A DNA stretch of 64,000 nt from Brasilonema sennae CENA114 (GTDB taxonomy: Bacteria; Cyanobacteriota; Cyanobacteriia; Cyanobacteriales; Nostocaceae). A model generated the notes under the pieces. It saw only the letters and a program-made list of their open reading frames with translations. It did no database searches and had not been told where the DNA came from. Below, one piece after another: positions 21,630 to 31,709 of the stretch. The stretch spans positions 1,562,654 to 1,626,653 of the forward strand of contig NZ_CP030118.1 of assembly GCF_006968745.1 (NCBI RefSeq), given 5' to 3'. The position numbers and the translations under genes are program-made. Every line of letters starts with the position of its first letter. Position 1 is the first letter of the stretch.

Positions 21630-22607
21630 TTATTTAGTATTATTCTTTTGTGCTGCTGCCAAGTGAAGTTCTTGGTCTTCCATTTCTAACAGTTCTGGTA
21701 TAGTGACAAAGCGATAGCCCTGCTTTCTAAAGTTGTTAATAATTTCTGGTAATGCTTCTAGAGTTCTGGAGCGATTCCCACCACCATCATGCATCAATAC
21801 AATTCCACCTGGTTTAGATTCTTTCATAACATTCCTAATTAATTTTGGTACAGCAGGACGACTGTAGTCTACGGAGTCAGCAGACCACATAACCAGAGTG
21901 TAATTTTTGTTTTTAGCATACGCAGCCACCCCATTATGCATAATTCCGCCAGGTGGTCTAAACAAAGTGGTTCTCGCACCTGTGACTTGATAGATTAAGT
22001 CTGTTGTGCTTTCAATTTCATAGGCAGCTGCTTGTGGGTTAAAATAGTGATACCAATGATGCCAAGTATGATTGCCAATAACGTGACCTTCTGCTACAAT
22101 CCGTTTCCCTAGCTCTGGATAAGTCTTCAGCATCTGTCCAACAACGAAAAATGTAGCCTTTATATTGTTTTTTTTCAGAATATCCAGTACCTCTGGAGTA
22201 GAGCCAGCCCAAGGACCATCATCGAAGGTAAGTGCAATAACTTTTTCCCCTTTCTTCAGTTTTGCATTCTCAACAACTGCACCTTTAAAGCGCGATGGTA
22301 CATCATAGGAAAATCCCTTTGTTTTTGCCTCTTCCTGCCAACTTGTTAGCATTCCCGCCTTGAATGTTTCCATGCGCTGTTGAGTTTCTACTTTTGCTCC
22401 TGTATCTTTCACGTTCGTGGCTTGTTTTTTCTGAGCATTGGAAGTGTTAGAATTGACAGGCATTACCAACCCAACACTTAAACTGGCGCAAAAACAAACT
22501 ACGGCAATTAGTACTCCATGTGACCAAACATACGATTTGTTAGTTTCCACGTCAAAGCTCCTTGGGGTGGAATCATGAGTTATGTGTTTAAGAGTGTGCG
22601 ACAGCAC
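21630..22607 (-). CDS. Polysaccharide deacetylase family protein
   Basis: Exported NodB-domain (CE4) deacetylase, 325 residues. A hydrophobic segment at about 28-52 acts as signal anchor. The catalytic domain has LTFDDGPW (motif 1, catalytic and metal Asp), GNHTWHHWYH (metal His pair), FRPPGG (motif 3) and VLMHDGGGNRSRTLEALP (motif 5). It probably removes N- or O-acetyl groups from peptidoglycan or exopolysaccharide. The frame opens at a GTG at 22607; no good Shine-Dalgarno is visible, so the exact start is uncertain. Transcribed alone. Confidence 0.92.
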   Translation of the reverse strand: MLSHTLKHITHDSTPRSFDVETNKSYVWSHGVLIAVVCFCASLSVGLVMPVNSNTSNAQKKQATNVKDTGAKVETQQRMETFKAGMLTSWQEEAKTKGFSYDVPSRFKGAVVENAKLKKGEKVIALTFDDGPWAGSTPEVLDILKKNNIKATFFVVGQMLKTYPELGKRIVAEGHVIGNHTWHHWYHYFNPQAAAYEIESTTDLIYQVTGARTTLFRPPGGIMHNGVAAYAKNKNYTLVMWSADSVDYSRPAVPKLIRNVMKESKPGGIVLMHDGGGNRSRTLEALPEIINNFRKQGYRFVTIPELLEMEDQELHLAAAQKNNTK

Positions 22608-23415
22608 ATTTTATCTCAATCAGAGATACGTAGGTGTTTTCTGATAATCCAAAATTTTTAAATATAGATTAACAGAAATATAAAGATTATGCTGATAAAT
22701 GATACAGCTTTAGAGGAAACCAGGATGATCTCGCTTTAAACTAACATATCTAGTAATAATTATAAGTATGATGATTCTTTGGCATAAATAATGTTTTGCG
22801 TTGTCTATTTTGAAGTATCAGTTACATAGAGAATACTGTATATTCTACTGCTAAAGCTTATTGAAGACAGAAAAAAATGTTACTTTTTTTAGTATATTCT
22901 CTGTTATCAATCATTAGCCCGATGAAAAATACTAGACGCCCGAAACAAAATAAAGTTTCTTATTGTCAAATATATATTTTCTCTTAACGCAGAGTTTGCT
23001 GAGAATCATAATTTATCTCAGTACAGCTATGGAAATACTGATGTTTGGGCTAGATAATTTATCAGTTCTTCCTAATAGTTCAGTCATTTTAGTAGTGAAT
23101 CTACAGTCACGAAATCGTTTGGATTGTTACTTCATTGTTATTCGACTTTCAAATTTATGTTTTCAGTAAAAGTACGGAAAATATCAAAACCGATACAACT
23201 CAATTATGTTTAACAATCAAAAATGTGTACTTATTAAAGCATATTATTATGTTAATACGATGTTATCAGATATACTTAACTAACCTGAGTTGTCTGAAAA
23301 AATCTTTGAGAAAATTCTATGAAGCTAAGTTTAGATAGAGCTAAGGTTACCACAAATACCGCAGTTAACTCAAAGATAATGTCAGTAAGGGTGAAATCAC
23401 CTGTACTTACCTTAG
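22608..23415. other. AT-rich spacer without recognised genes
   Basis: About 800 AT-rich bases. Plus-strand open frames at 22963-23169, 23135-23338 and 23319-23501 encode no recognisable protein and are considered chance. No repeat or terminator stands out. Confidence 0.5.
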
Positions 23416-24846
23416 TTAAACGCCATTGCGGAAAACTTCTTTTACAAACAAATGCACGCCGTCCTGGTGGTAGCGCAGCTCAAATAACTGAGTTTTTTTG
23501 AGAGACTCTACCAAGTTAGTCGCAAACTCTCGATCACTTAGCCAGCCAGGATGACTTAGATTCAATAGTATATAGTCAAACTCTGCCAAATTAGCAGGTG
23601 GTGACTTGGCGCTTGTTAACTTGACTACTGGTCTATGTGTTAAGTGCGGGGCAATTTGAGCAGTTGTCAAAACAGATCCTTTTGTTTGAACTAAAGTAAC
23701 TGCTTGTCGTGTGGCTTGCCAAGTGTCCAGTGAATTTAAGTAAATAGACCAAAAGTAGCCGTATTTGGCTAAAGCTAAAAATGCAACTATTGACCACATT
23801 ACAATTTTTCGTTTGTTGCGTAACCATCCCTGACCTATCGCAAGGCTAGAAATAACAGCTAACACAAGAAATGGAACTGCTGGAAGAGAATACTGGTTGA
23901 TCAAGTTTTTTTGCGTTGAGAACTGACTCAGAAGATTGATCCCCAAAGTCGGAACCGCAGCAATCAAAGGCTGCATTCCTTGCACAGAAAGTCCCCAAAT
24001 CACAGGTGCTACTAAAAACAGCAGATATTCTAGGTTATCTAATGAAAAAATCTGTCCCAACACAAGTCCTGGATTGAGTAGTAAATTTTTAGCAATATCT
24101 GGAAAAGAGTTTCCCAAATAGGCATACCGAGAAATGTGACGTTCGACTGACGCCGCTTCGGTACCAAAAAAGGGGATGACAACTTTGGTTGCGATTACAA
24201 ACCAGCATATACCGCTTACAAGAGCGATCGCACCGCATCGTCGCTTCTTTTCAAACACCAATAGCCAGACTCCCATTGCTGCGACTGTTATAGATAATAC
24301 AGCTTTACATGCCAGCGTCAGGAAGATACATAAACAAAACCAGGCAGTGCGTTCCAGTCTAGCCGCTAAAACCGCCCATAACAATGCTGGCACAGCTATC
24401 ACTTCTGGGTGAAAATCAAACAGATTAATATTGAACACTAATGGATACAGTAAATACACTGTAGCAACTGCTATGGCTTGCCCTAAGCTAAGACCAGCAT
24501 GACGCGCTAAATGCCATGTAGGCAAAGCACCATTAGCCAAGGCTACTGCTTGTACTGCAAATAACCAGTAAACACTAGGGTATATTTTGTAAAATAACGC
24601 TAAAACATAAAAAATTAAAGCGGCATGATCACCAAGAATGTGGAAACCAAGGAAAGAAGAAATAGGTGATTGGCCTTGGCTAATTAAGTAAACTGCCTGG
24701 TCAAAAATTCCTAAGTCATAAGCATTTGATTGAAAAAGCTCATGTCTTAAGGTGCTACACCCAAATAAAATCAAGGCACTCACGCCAATCATCCAATTTA
24801 TAAGACTAGGCGAAATCAGTTTTTTCTTCATGACTCTACTTTCCAT
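23416..24846 (-). CDS. DUF2079 family membrane protein
   Basis: 476-residue polytopic inner-membrane protein of the DUF2079 family. An N-terminal FQSNAYDLGIFDQAVY motif is followed by FHILGDHAALIFYVLALFYKIYP, then about ten hydrophobic helices to residue 370 and a soluble tail with YILLNLSHPGWLSDREFA. Related topologies occur in lipid-linked sugar glycosyltransferases, but no activity can be assigned. ATG at 24846 is likely; ATG at 24831 is an alternative. It starts exactly where the decayed mannosyltransferase frame ends, so both were once one operon. Confidence 0.85.
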   Translation of the reverse strand: MESRVMKKKLISPSLINWMIGVSALILFGCSTLRHELFQSNAYDLGIFDQAVYLISQGQSPISSFLGFHILGDHAALIFYVLALFYKIYPSVYWLFAVQAVALANGALPTWHLARHAGLSLGQAIAVATVYLLYPLVFNINLFDFHPEVIAVPALLWAVLAARLERTAWFCLCIFLTLACKAVLSITVAAMGVWLLVFEKKRRCGAIALVSGICWFVIATKVVIPFFGTEAASVERHISRYAYLGNSFPDIAKNLLLNPGLVLGQIFSLDNLEYLLFLVAPVIWGLSVQGMQPLIAAVPTLGINLLSQFSTQKNLINQYSLPAVPFLVLAVISSLAIGQGWLRNKRKIVMWSIVAFLALAKYGYFWSIYLNSLDTWQATRQAVTLVQTKGSVLTTAQIAPHLTHRPVVKLTSAKSPPANLAEFDYILLNLSHPGWLSDREFATNLVESLKKTQLFELRYHQDGVHLFVKEVFRNGV

Positions 24847-25666
24847 TTACCCTACCCAAAGTTTTTGGGCAAATCGAACAGCAAAGCTTGCAAGTAGGAT
24901 AGTAAAAAACAACAGCGTTAGGTAACCCCAGCGAGGGTAGCGAGATAATAATACACCGAGAGCGACACTTGGAGACACAATACCGTAGACCAGACGACTT
25001 AAAGAGATGGTACCACCAGATGCTAGTAACAAACCTATACCGCAGAAGCCATAGATAACAGTGACTGGAGTCAATTGAGCGCGTAATTGCCATAATAAGT
25101 AGGCACTACCGAAAACAGCAACTATGTTAATCAATGGATCGCCTGCTAGTATCCACAAAAGAAAGACTTAAAAGGTTTGTGTTGTTTCCAAGCTGCCAAG
25201 GCAAACGCCGGGATCAATGCCATCCCGTCGGACGCGTTGCTGTTGCGATCGCACCCCAAAAGGCAGTCCAGCCATACTGTTGTTTATCAAAAGCTGCCAA
25301 AGCTGCTGTACTTAACAGTAAGTATAGCCCTTCAGTGTAAATGACTCCTGCAAATAGCGATAATGGACACCAAGCAATGACAGCTGTTGGCCACCGCGCT
25401 GCACTTTCACCGGCTTGTTTCTTAACCCAAAAGTATAAAAAGTAAAGCGCCGCCAAAAAAGCCAGATTGTTGAGTCATGTTCCTGGCACTTCAAACGGCA
25501 AGCCCAAGTTCATCAAAACTCGAATGATTAAGGCAAACAGGGGAAAGAAGGCAAGGATGTGTGACTTGCCATCATTAACAAATTCATATCCGGTGGTAAC
25601 AATGGCGTGGTAATTTCTATTATCCCATGCATCAAACACCTCCCAACCAAAAGTAGGGGCTTTCAA
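24847..25666 (-). pseudogene. Decayed PIG-V-like mannosyltransferase membrane protein
   Basis: Three pieces of one membrane glycosyltransferase gene lie in order. Piece 1 (25475-25666) has FDAWDNRNYHAIVTTGYEF and AFFPLFALIIRVL, typical of the family. An in-frame TGA at 25472-25474 (PGT stop LNNLAF) separates it from piece 2 (25214-25456), which has YTEGLYLLLSTAALAAF and ATATRPTG. A one-base loss after the TRPTG codons changes frame (the other frame continues LALIPAFALAAWKQHK). Piece 3 (24847-25158) is the C-terminal GDPLINIVAVFGSAYLLWQ part, with material missing between. The N-terminus is also missing. Such proteins usually exceed 370 residues; about 270 remain. Confidence 0.82.
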
Positions 25667-25706
25667 CCTACTTCATCGTAAGGATATAGGGTAAATCAAT
25701 TTATTT

Positions 25707-26954
25707 GTGTATACCAAGCAATCTATATTAATGTTGTCTGTCAATCCTGAAAAAATTGTGAAAGCAATAACTCTTCTTGGTTCTACTGGTTCTATCGGTA
25801 CTCAGACTTTAGACATTGTCGCTCAATACCCCGATCAATTCCGGATTGTGGGCTTAGCGGCTGGAAACAATGTAGATTTGTTGGCTTCTCAGATTCGGCA
25901 ATTTCGACCAAGTATAGTAGCTATCTGCTCACAAGAGAAGTTGCCAGAACTCAAAGAAGCAATCAAAGACGTTGCTCCCCAGCCGATTTTAATGGCTGGT
26001 GATGCTGGAGTTATTGAAGTTGCTCGTTACGGAGATGCCCAAACCGTTGTTACGGGTATTGTTGGTTGTGCTGGGTTGCTACCTACCATTGCAGCCATTG
26101 AAGCTGGTAAAGATATCGCCTTGGCAAACAAAGAAACCTTAATTGCTGGAGGTCCGGTTGTTTTACCTCTGATTAAAAAACACGGTGTGAAATTACTGCC
26201 AGCAGATTCGGAACATTCTGCTATATTTCAATGTTTACAAGGTCTTCCAGATGGAGGTTTACGACGAATTTTATTAACTGCATCTGGTGGTGCTTTTCGT
26301 GACTGGGCAGTAGAGAAGTTAGCAGAAGTCACAGTTGCTGATGCTATCAAGCATCCTAACTGGTCAATGGGGCGTAAAATTACTGTCGATTCTGCGACTT
26401 TAATGAATAAAGGTCTAGAAGTGATTGAGGCTCATTTCCTGTTTGGGTTGGATTACGAGAATATTGAGATTGTCATTCATCCCCAAAGTATTATTCACTC
26501 GCTGATTGAACTACAAGACACCTCTGTTCTCGCCCAACTTGGTTGGCCGGATATGCACTTACCTTTACTGTATGCTTTGTCTTGGCCCGATCGCATCTAC
26601 ACCAACTGGGAACGCCTAGATTTAGTCAAAATCGGCAGTTTAAGCTTTTGTGAACCAGATCATCAAAAGTATCCTTGCATGAAATTAGCTTATGCAGCAG
26701 GTCGGGCTGGTGGTTCCATGCCTGCTGTGTTAAATGCAGCCAATGAGCAAGCTGTGGCTTTGTTTTTAGAAGAAAAAATTCAGTTTTTAGATATTCCTCG
26801 GTGTATCGAATGGGTGTGCGATCGCCACGAACGTGACAATCGTGCAAATCCTTCTTTAGATGACATTTTGACAGCAGACAAATGGGCAAGACAAGAAGTT
26901 TTAAAAGCAACTCAACAGTTGGAAAATCATTCGCGCATAATATCTTTGCGATAA
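25707..26954 (+). CDS. dxr: 1-deoxy-D-xylulose 5-phosphate reductoisomerase
   Basis: Second step of the MEP isoprenoid pathway, NADPH-dependent. The Rossmann motif [16 protein letters not shown] is followed by [28 protein letters not shown] (metal-binding Asp/Glu), [38 protein letters not shown] and a C-terminal helical domain ([12 protein letters not shown]). The frame is open from 25707 (415 residues), but the conserved protein begins only at VKAITLLGS, so ATG 25731 or GTG 25758 may be the true start. No strong ribosome site helps decide. Ends before a clear terminator. Confidence 0.96.
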   Translation: MYTKQSILMLSVNPEKIVKAITLLGSTGSIGTQTLDIVAQYPDQFRIVGLAAGNNVDLLASQIRQFRPSIVAICSQEKLPELKEAIKDVAPQPILMAGDAGVIEVARYGDAQTVVTGIVGCAGLLPTIAAIEAGKDIALANKETLIAGGPVVLPLIKKHGVKLLPADSEHSAIFQCLQGLPDGGLRRILLTASGGAFRDWAVEKLAEVTVADAIKHPNWSMGRKITVDSATLMNKGLEVIEAHFLFGLDYENIEIVIHPQSIIHSLIELQDTSVLAQLGWPDMHLPLLYALSWPDRIYTNWERLDLVKIGSLSFCEPDHQKYPCMKLAYAAGRAGGSMPAVLNAANEQAVALFLEEKIQFLDIPRCIEWVCDRHERDNRANPSLDDILTADKWARQEVLKATQQLENHSRIISLR

Positions 26955-26995
26955 AAAACGACTCACAACCATAGGTTTTGATTATATTTCTGTCC

Positions 26996-27028
26996 AGCGT
27001 TCAGCTTACTCCTGAACGCTACTTTTTT
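26996..27028 (+). terminator. Rho-independent terminator of dxr
   Basis: AGCGTTCAG, a 7-base loop and CTGAACGCT are followed by ACTTTTTT, 42 bases after the dxr stop. Confidence 0.85.
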
Positions 27029-27884
27029 ATTCGTAATTTTTACTTATAATAATGTATAAGAATATAAACATATAGTTGTTTTGTTGCTTATGAGTTTCGC
27101 TATTTAGTTATTCATTGATATTTTATTATACAAAAAAAGATAAATTATTTTTATTCCATAAGTTTTCCGTATATGTTTGGCTAAAAACCTATATGTACCA
27201 AGAATAAAAACTTAATATTTTTTTTAAAGAAGGTTTTCCGGCATACTAATTTTTAAAACTTTTTATTGTATAGTGAACCCAGAACAACTACAGCAAAAGC
27301 TCAAGTAAACTCAACATTCTCAGCAAAACAGTACTGGGGAATGATGAGCTTTTTGTCTGTGGAGGTTCCACGCCAATTGCTGCTTTTTTGGTGCTAACTG
27401 GGGTTGCGGAATACTTAATTTAAGGCTTTCACATCTGTAGTCTTTGAGCAGTAAGTTGATCCGATACTGCGGACTATCGTTGTGGAGTTTTACTCAAAAA
27501 TGCCACTGGGGACAACAGGGAAAACCTCGCTCCGGGTTCGCACGGGGCTGGACTTAACGGACAGGTGCGCGACTGTCGGGAGATCCTTTCGGCAGTCGCC
27601 TGACGCCACATTCTTCAACGGGGGGAACCCCCGCACAGAAGTGGCTCCGGAGGGAGACCCCCAAGACCTCGGAGACTACCCCCGGCACTGTCCTCCCCAA
27701 GTGGGGCAAGTAGGGTGCACGCTGCGGGACAATGGATGCCAGAGCCGGCACGGCAGTGGCTCCTTAACGCTCAGCACTACTGAATTCCTGAAGAAAGACT
27801 TTATGTGTGTCACGGTTACACTCATGAAATTTTCTCTGTTTTGATACCTTCATTGGTAAGACTGTATTTGAAAAAGGTGTATCT
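27029..27884. other. Spacer with a GC-rich repeat block
   Basis: The first 400 bases are very AT-rich with no gene. From about 27520 to 27780 the composition changes sharply to GC-rich, with GGGAGATCC, GCAGTCGCC, GGAGGGAGACCC and GGCAGTGGCTCC elements. These resemble the repeat block at 36040-36110 and fragments at 30760-30890. Open frames over this block on both strands are repeat artefacts. Confidence 0.55.
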
Positions 27885-28082
27885 ATGTTTGCTACCCTGA
27901 TTGTGTCTTGGATTGTCTACACAGTATTAAGAAATGTGGTGAGAACGACAGTGAGAACTGCGTTTATTAGTGCTACTACTGTTGTTATTTTGCATGCTGG
28001 TCTGGGAATTAGCCCTCAAGATATTTGGCATCAGATAATACAGCTACTTCAAGGGTTCTCTCAAGTCCTGAGGGTTAGGTAA
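27885..28082 (+). CDS. Small putative membrane protein
   Basis: 65 residues with one or two hydrophobic segments (FATLIVSWIVYTVL, about 2-15, and FISATTVVILHAGLGI, about 28-43) and a short C-terminal amphipathic tail. No family recognised. AAGGTG stands at good spacing before the ATG, supporting translation. It sits alone between repeats. Confidence 0.5.
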   Translation: MFATLIVSWIVYTVLRNVVRTTVRTAFISATTVVILHAGLGISPQDIWHQIIQLLQGFSQVLRVR

Positions 28083-28162
28083 TATCACTTTTGGATATTG
28101 CCCGTTATTAGTCATTAGTTTTTTGTGCTGTGTTCAACCACGTTCTCATGTCTTCTTTGGAG

Positions 28163-28189
28163 ACGCTGAGTCCCCTTGGGACTCAGCGT
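28163..28189. repeat. Perfect 12-bp palindrome
   Basis: ACGCTGAGTCCC and GGGACTCAGCGT flank a 3-base loop. No U-run follows, so it looks like a dispersed palindromic repeat rather than a terminator. Confidence 0.6.
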
Positions 28190-28278
28190 AACCGCACGCA
28201 CAGAGCACGGGTGCTTTAGAAATCAGACTACCGTTTTATTAAAAGCGGATTTTTCCGTTCTTTAATCAAACGGATGAG

Positions 28279-28779
28279 TTAATTATTTTTTGATCCTGAA
28301 AGCCGTACCAGGGCATCCATAACAGTACTAGGTAACTGACGCATAATCTTACCTCTTTCTCGATCTACTGCCACTAAAGTCACCTGAGCAGTAACGTATA
28401 ATTCTTGCTTATCTGGTGATTCAATTGCATAGTCCCAGTTGATACGGACGCCAGTCACCTCAGCCATCCGCGTTCTTACAACCGCTGTTGCACCCAACGC
28501 AAGCGGACGGTGATAGCGGATCGAGAGTTCTACAACTGGTAAATCACAGCCCAAAGCGACTAAATCAGCATATTCGATACCGATCGCTCGCAAGCATGCT
28601 ACTCGTGCTTCTTCCAACCAAGCTATGTAGGAACCGTGCCAGACAATACCTGCATAGTCTGTATGATGCGGGTAGACTCTTATAGAATATTCAAACCAAT
28701 TTCCAAAGGAACTGCTTGCTGGAGTATCAATTGCAGTAGTTGATTGGAGTTGTGGTTGTTGTGATTTTTCCTCTGACAT
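28279..28779 (-). CDS. Acyl-CoA thioesterase, 4HBT/YbgC-like hotdog fold
   Basis: 166 residues. The hotdog-fold signature YPHHTDYAGIVWHGSYIAWLEEARVACL (about 36-63) contains the Asp and downstream residues of the 4-hydroxybenzoyl-CoA thioesterase family. It is followed by VVELSIRYHRPLALGATAVV and a beta-rich C-terminus. The N-terminal 28 residues are a Gln/Ser/Thr-rich extension absent from typical members. Substrate unknown. Confidence 0.85.
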   Translation of the reverse strand: MSEEKSQQPQLQSTTAIDTPASSSFGNWFEYSIRVYPHHTDYAGIVWHGSYIAWLEEARVACLRAIGIEYADLVALGCDLPVVELSIRYHRPLALGATAVVRTRMAEVTGVRINWDYAIESPDKQELYVTAQVTLVAVDRERGKIMRQLPSTVMDALVRLSGSKNN

Positions 28780-29765
28780 ATCAAATTTTTTGGAGACAAA
28801 GATAGATTTTCCAAATCTGGAATAGCATATAAAATTACACGCATATAGTGCAATTTCTTCATAAGCTAAGTGACATGACTGCTCCAGATTCCTTTAACGT
28901 CTCGACTCCGCTCGACGTTAAAGCTGAGCGAAGCCGAACGCGAGTGCGTGTCCGGAGGACTCAGCTTTAAAGTTCTATATCAAACCTCAAACTTGGTGGG
29001 TTTTGGACTCCGGTATTTCTTTAGGTGAGGAAATTTTAGGCTTTGGTTATCAGATGTTAAAAAACTGGCGCTCTATCTGTTATGGCTTCGTTGTGGGCTG
29101 TAGATGATAACAGGACTCAGTTTATTATAAGTTCTTTTTATAACTTACTACTCTTAGGCTAGTTGACCAAAAAAACTCAAGGTTTACAATAAGTACAAAT
29201 TGCTTTTACAGAATCAAAATTTACGCACAATCAATATAAAAGCTTGGGTGACCGAAAAATAAAAGGATACATCTGAATGTATTGATTCATGGACACGGAA
29301 AAATGCACAAGCTAATTATTCAAGCTCCTGGATTCATGAGCCAGTGGGGTCTTGGGATCCCCCCAACAGGAGTATCTGGTGTCCTGGTCGTGCAACAATA
29401 CCGTGAATTAAGCGTATCGGCAGAGCGCACGCCGGAGGCTAACGCGCAGCTTGTCCGCAGGGCTTAGGGGTTGACAGCCTTAGTCACTCCTACTATTGGG
29501 GACGACTCGTTCTTATCCCAAACGATTTGTCATTGTTTGAGATGGCTTGCTGACTGACATTCATAGGCTGCGGGCAATCATTAAGTATGGCAATTAATTT
29601 TTACAATACTCAATACATATAACGCCTTAATGTCACAAAAACAGTGGCAGCAATGTCAATGAAGCTCTAAGATAACGTATGAAAGTTATGAGTTACGAGT
29701 TATTAGCCACTGTTACGATTTTTTAACTGTTAACTTTTAACTCTCAACTCTTAACTTTTTACTGT
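28780..29765. repeat. Spacer with palindromes and heptameric repeats
   Basis: No gene supported. At 28895-28970 a double palindrome contains TTTAACGTC/GACGTTAAA and TTAAAGCTGAG/CTCAGCTTTAA arms. At about 29415-29466 a GC-rich repeat reads GCAGAGCGCACGCCGGAGG. At 29682-29755 are degenerate heptamers (AGTTATG, AGTTACG, TTAACTG, TTAACTC), the short tandem repeats typical of heterocystous cyanobacteria. Confidence 0.6.
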
Positions 29766-30110
29766 CTAACACCGCTTAGCTAAAAGTTTATTACCTACGC
29801 TGGTTGGTACAGGATGCTTGACTATATTGGCAAGTTCCTGTAACTGGTTAACAGCCTCTGCACCTTCTAACTTCATTAATTCGCGGTCATCCCGCATTTC
29901 TGTCCAAGTGATCCCATAATCAGAGACTAAAAACCGAATTAGATGGTTTTCTCCCAGGCTAACCATAAATGAAGCACTATTCATCTGGTCACCACAGGTG
30001 TAGCAGGACGCAGGATATCCACGCCTCTCTAAGACAATTGCTAAAGCTTGCAAGTTCATCACTAAGTCTTGGACGAATTGCCGATGTTGTTGTGCTAGTC
30101 TCAAAAACAT
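29766..30110 (-). CDS. DUF1815 family protein
   Basis: 114-residue cyanobacterial protein of unknown function. MFLRLAQQHRQFVQDLVMNLQALAIVLERRG, then CYTCGDQMNSASFMVSLGENHLIRFLVSDYGITWTEMRDDRELMKLEG, match my memory of the family. A CxxC pair (CYTC) may bind metal. The ATG at 30110 is preferred over 30122 because GGAGG lies 5 bases before it. Confidence 0.82.
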   Translation of the reverse strand: MFLRLAQQHRQFVQDLVMNLQALAIVLERRGYPASCYTCGDQMNSASFMVSLGENHLIRFLVSDYGITWTEMRDDRELMKLEGAEAVNQLQELANIVKHPVPTSVGNKLLAKRC

Positions 30111-30122
30111 TTTTCCCTCCAA

Positions 30123-31322
30123 ACACCACAGTTATTTGTAACATTTATATTTTCTTTAGATTCCTGCACCAATTGGTATTGTAAACTATCCATTACAATT
30201 CACAGATATATATTTATGAATTGGCTACCTAGCTTAGGGTAGTCGATGTAAATTTCGTGTGCCGTATCAAAGTATTCAGTTTGTAGATCTCAAATATCGG
30301 ATGGAATTGCTAACCTTGTCTTGTTTTTATAGATTCTCGTCAAAGTAGATGGTAAGTGAAAACAATTCCGCTATAAGATTAACTCATATTTGGTACAAGT
30401 CAAGTTGATCAAATGCCCCTCTTGTACTTTTATCCGCTATTTTTAGCTATGCTAGTTACCCTTTGTCCCAACAAGGCAGACATACGTCTTCTCAGTCTGT
30501 TTTAAGAGGTGATTATCTTGTTAAACGTCTGTACAGTCGTTAAGGAATGTAAAATTTGAAGCTATTGGTAGCAACTTATCCATAGAATCTGATGAAACTG
30601 GTAGATGCTCGTAGCTATTTTTTGATTCTCGCTTGGAAAAAGTATCTAGTAGTCGGGAATACGATAGAGCAACCACTATATTGCTGTCAGCAGTGCGCTG
30701 TCAAGAGTTGTTGAGCGCCTGAAACTGCCTCTCCAAACTATGTCTTGCGGATAAGCACTTGCGACTTGAGGAGCCACTGCGTTGCTGTCAGACCAGTGCT
30801 GTAGGACTGGCTCTGCAAGGCGCTGCTTTAGGCACAGGGCTAGCTCCCCAAGTGGAGTTCCTGCCGTCCCGTTGTAGCAAGTGGCGTAGTTTGCCCGGTT
30901 GTTCAAAGCAGCGTCTTTAGATGAGATAGCGACACCTGTTCCTTTATGGTAAGTCGCGTATCAAGCTCCCTAGGAAACCGCTAACGCCGAGGGTGACTAT
31001 CTGTAAAAGGAGATACCCTGAGCCACGATCCCTAGTGTAAAACCTAAATCCTTTGACTTAACACTGACAATAACTGAACCCAAGATAACCATGTTGCCAT
31101 TTCGGCAGATATTTTTTTGACTATCTTTTGAGTTACTATTTATACTCTTTAAAAGAGCCATTCCAGAGAAGAACGAGTAGCATTTTAAAAAGTATATGCA
31201 ATGCCTGAAATTTGAGATATGTTAATAGGAATAGGTTTTTTACATAGAATTTACTTTCATAACTGTTCTCAGTATACTGCATATATTATAGTCAGTTAAT
31301 TTCTAGTAAATAAATTCACAAA
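30123..31322. other. Long spacer with GC-rich repeat fragments
   Basis: About 1.2 kb without a supported gene. At 30690-30900 are repeat pieces (GAGCCACTGCGTTGCTGTC, CTCCCCAAGTGGAG) related to the blocks near 27.6 and 36.1 kb; a 76-codon minus-strand frame at 30676-30906 runs through them and is rejected. The rest is AT-rich. Confidence 0.5.
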
Positions 31323-31362
31323 GAAAAAAATAACACAGCCAGGTTTTCCTAGCTGTTGTGTT
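31323..31362 (-). terminator. Terminator of the DUF2839 gene
   Basis: On the minus strand an imperfect AACACAACAGCTAGG / CCTGGCTGTGTT stem is followed by ATTTTTTT. Confidence 0.75.
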
Positions 31363-31403
31363 GAGACTTTGAATCGTTGTTAGAAAGTTATCCAAGCTTG
31401 GGT

Positions 31404-31619
31404 TTAGACAACTTGCCACCAACCGAAAGCCGGACCAATGAAACGAACTATCACCCAAGCGGCGACCAAACCACCAATACCAATCCAGGTAAATCGAGTT
31501 GACCATGTGACGAATTTTTCTGCTTGGGTTTTGGAGATCGGAACCCACGGCAAGATTCTGGTTGTATCTTGACCGTATTTTTCTCCCATTGTAGTTTTAC
31601 GACGCTTTGCTTCACCCAT
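31404..31619 (-). CDS. DUF2839 family small membrane protein
   Basis: 71 residues. MGEAKRRKTTMGEKYGQ, then ILPWVPISKTQAEKFVTWSTRFTWIGIGGLVAAWVIVRFIGPAFGWWQV. A basic N-terminus and one transmembrane helix at about 43-62; the C-terminal RFIGPAFGWW motif is typical of this cyanobacterial family. Function unknown. Confidence 0.85.
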   Translation of the reverse strand: MGEAKRRKTTMGEKYGQDTTRILPWVPISKTQAEKFVTWSTRFTWIGIGGLVAAWVIVRFIGPAFGWWQVV

Positions 31620-31709
31620 AATTTAAAAATTAATCCCTGAATACTGCTGATAATAGCGCTTGCTTGAAGCAAGAGCTAAAAAATACTGAATAATTTAGAG
31701 GACTTAAGC

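Noticed and set aside
27482..27844. 120-codon frame in a GC-rich block
   Set aside because: Runs through interspersed repeats; both strands are open because of base composition.
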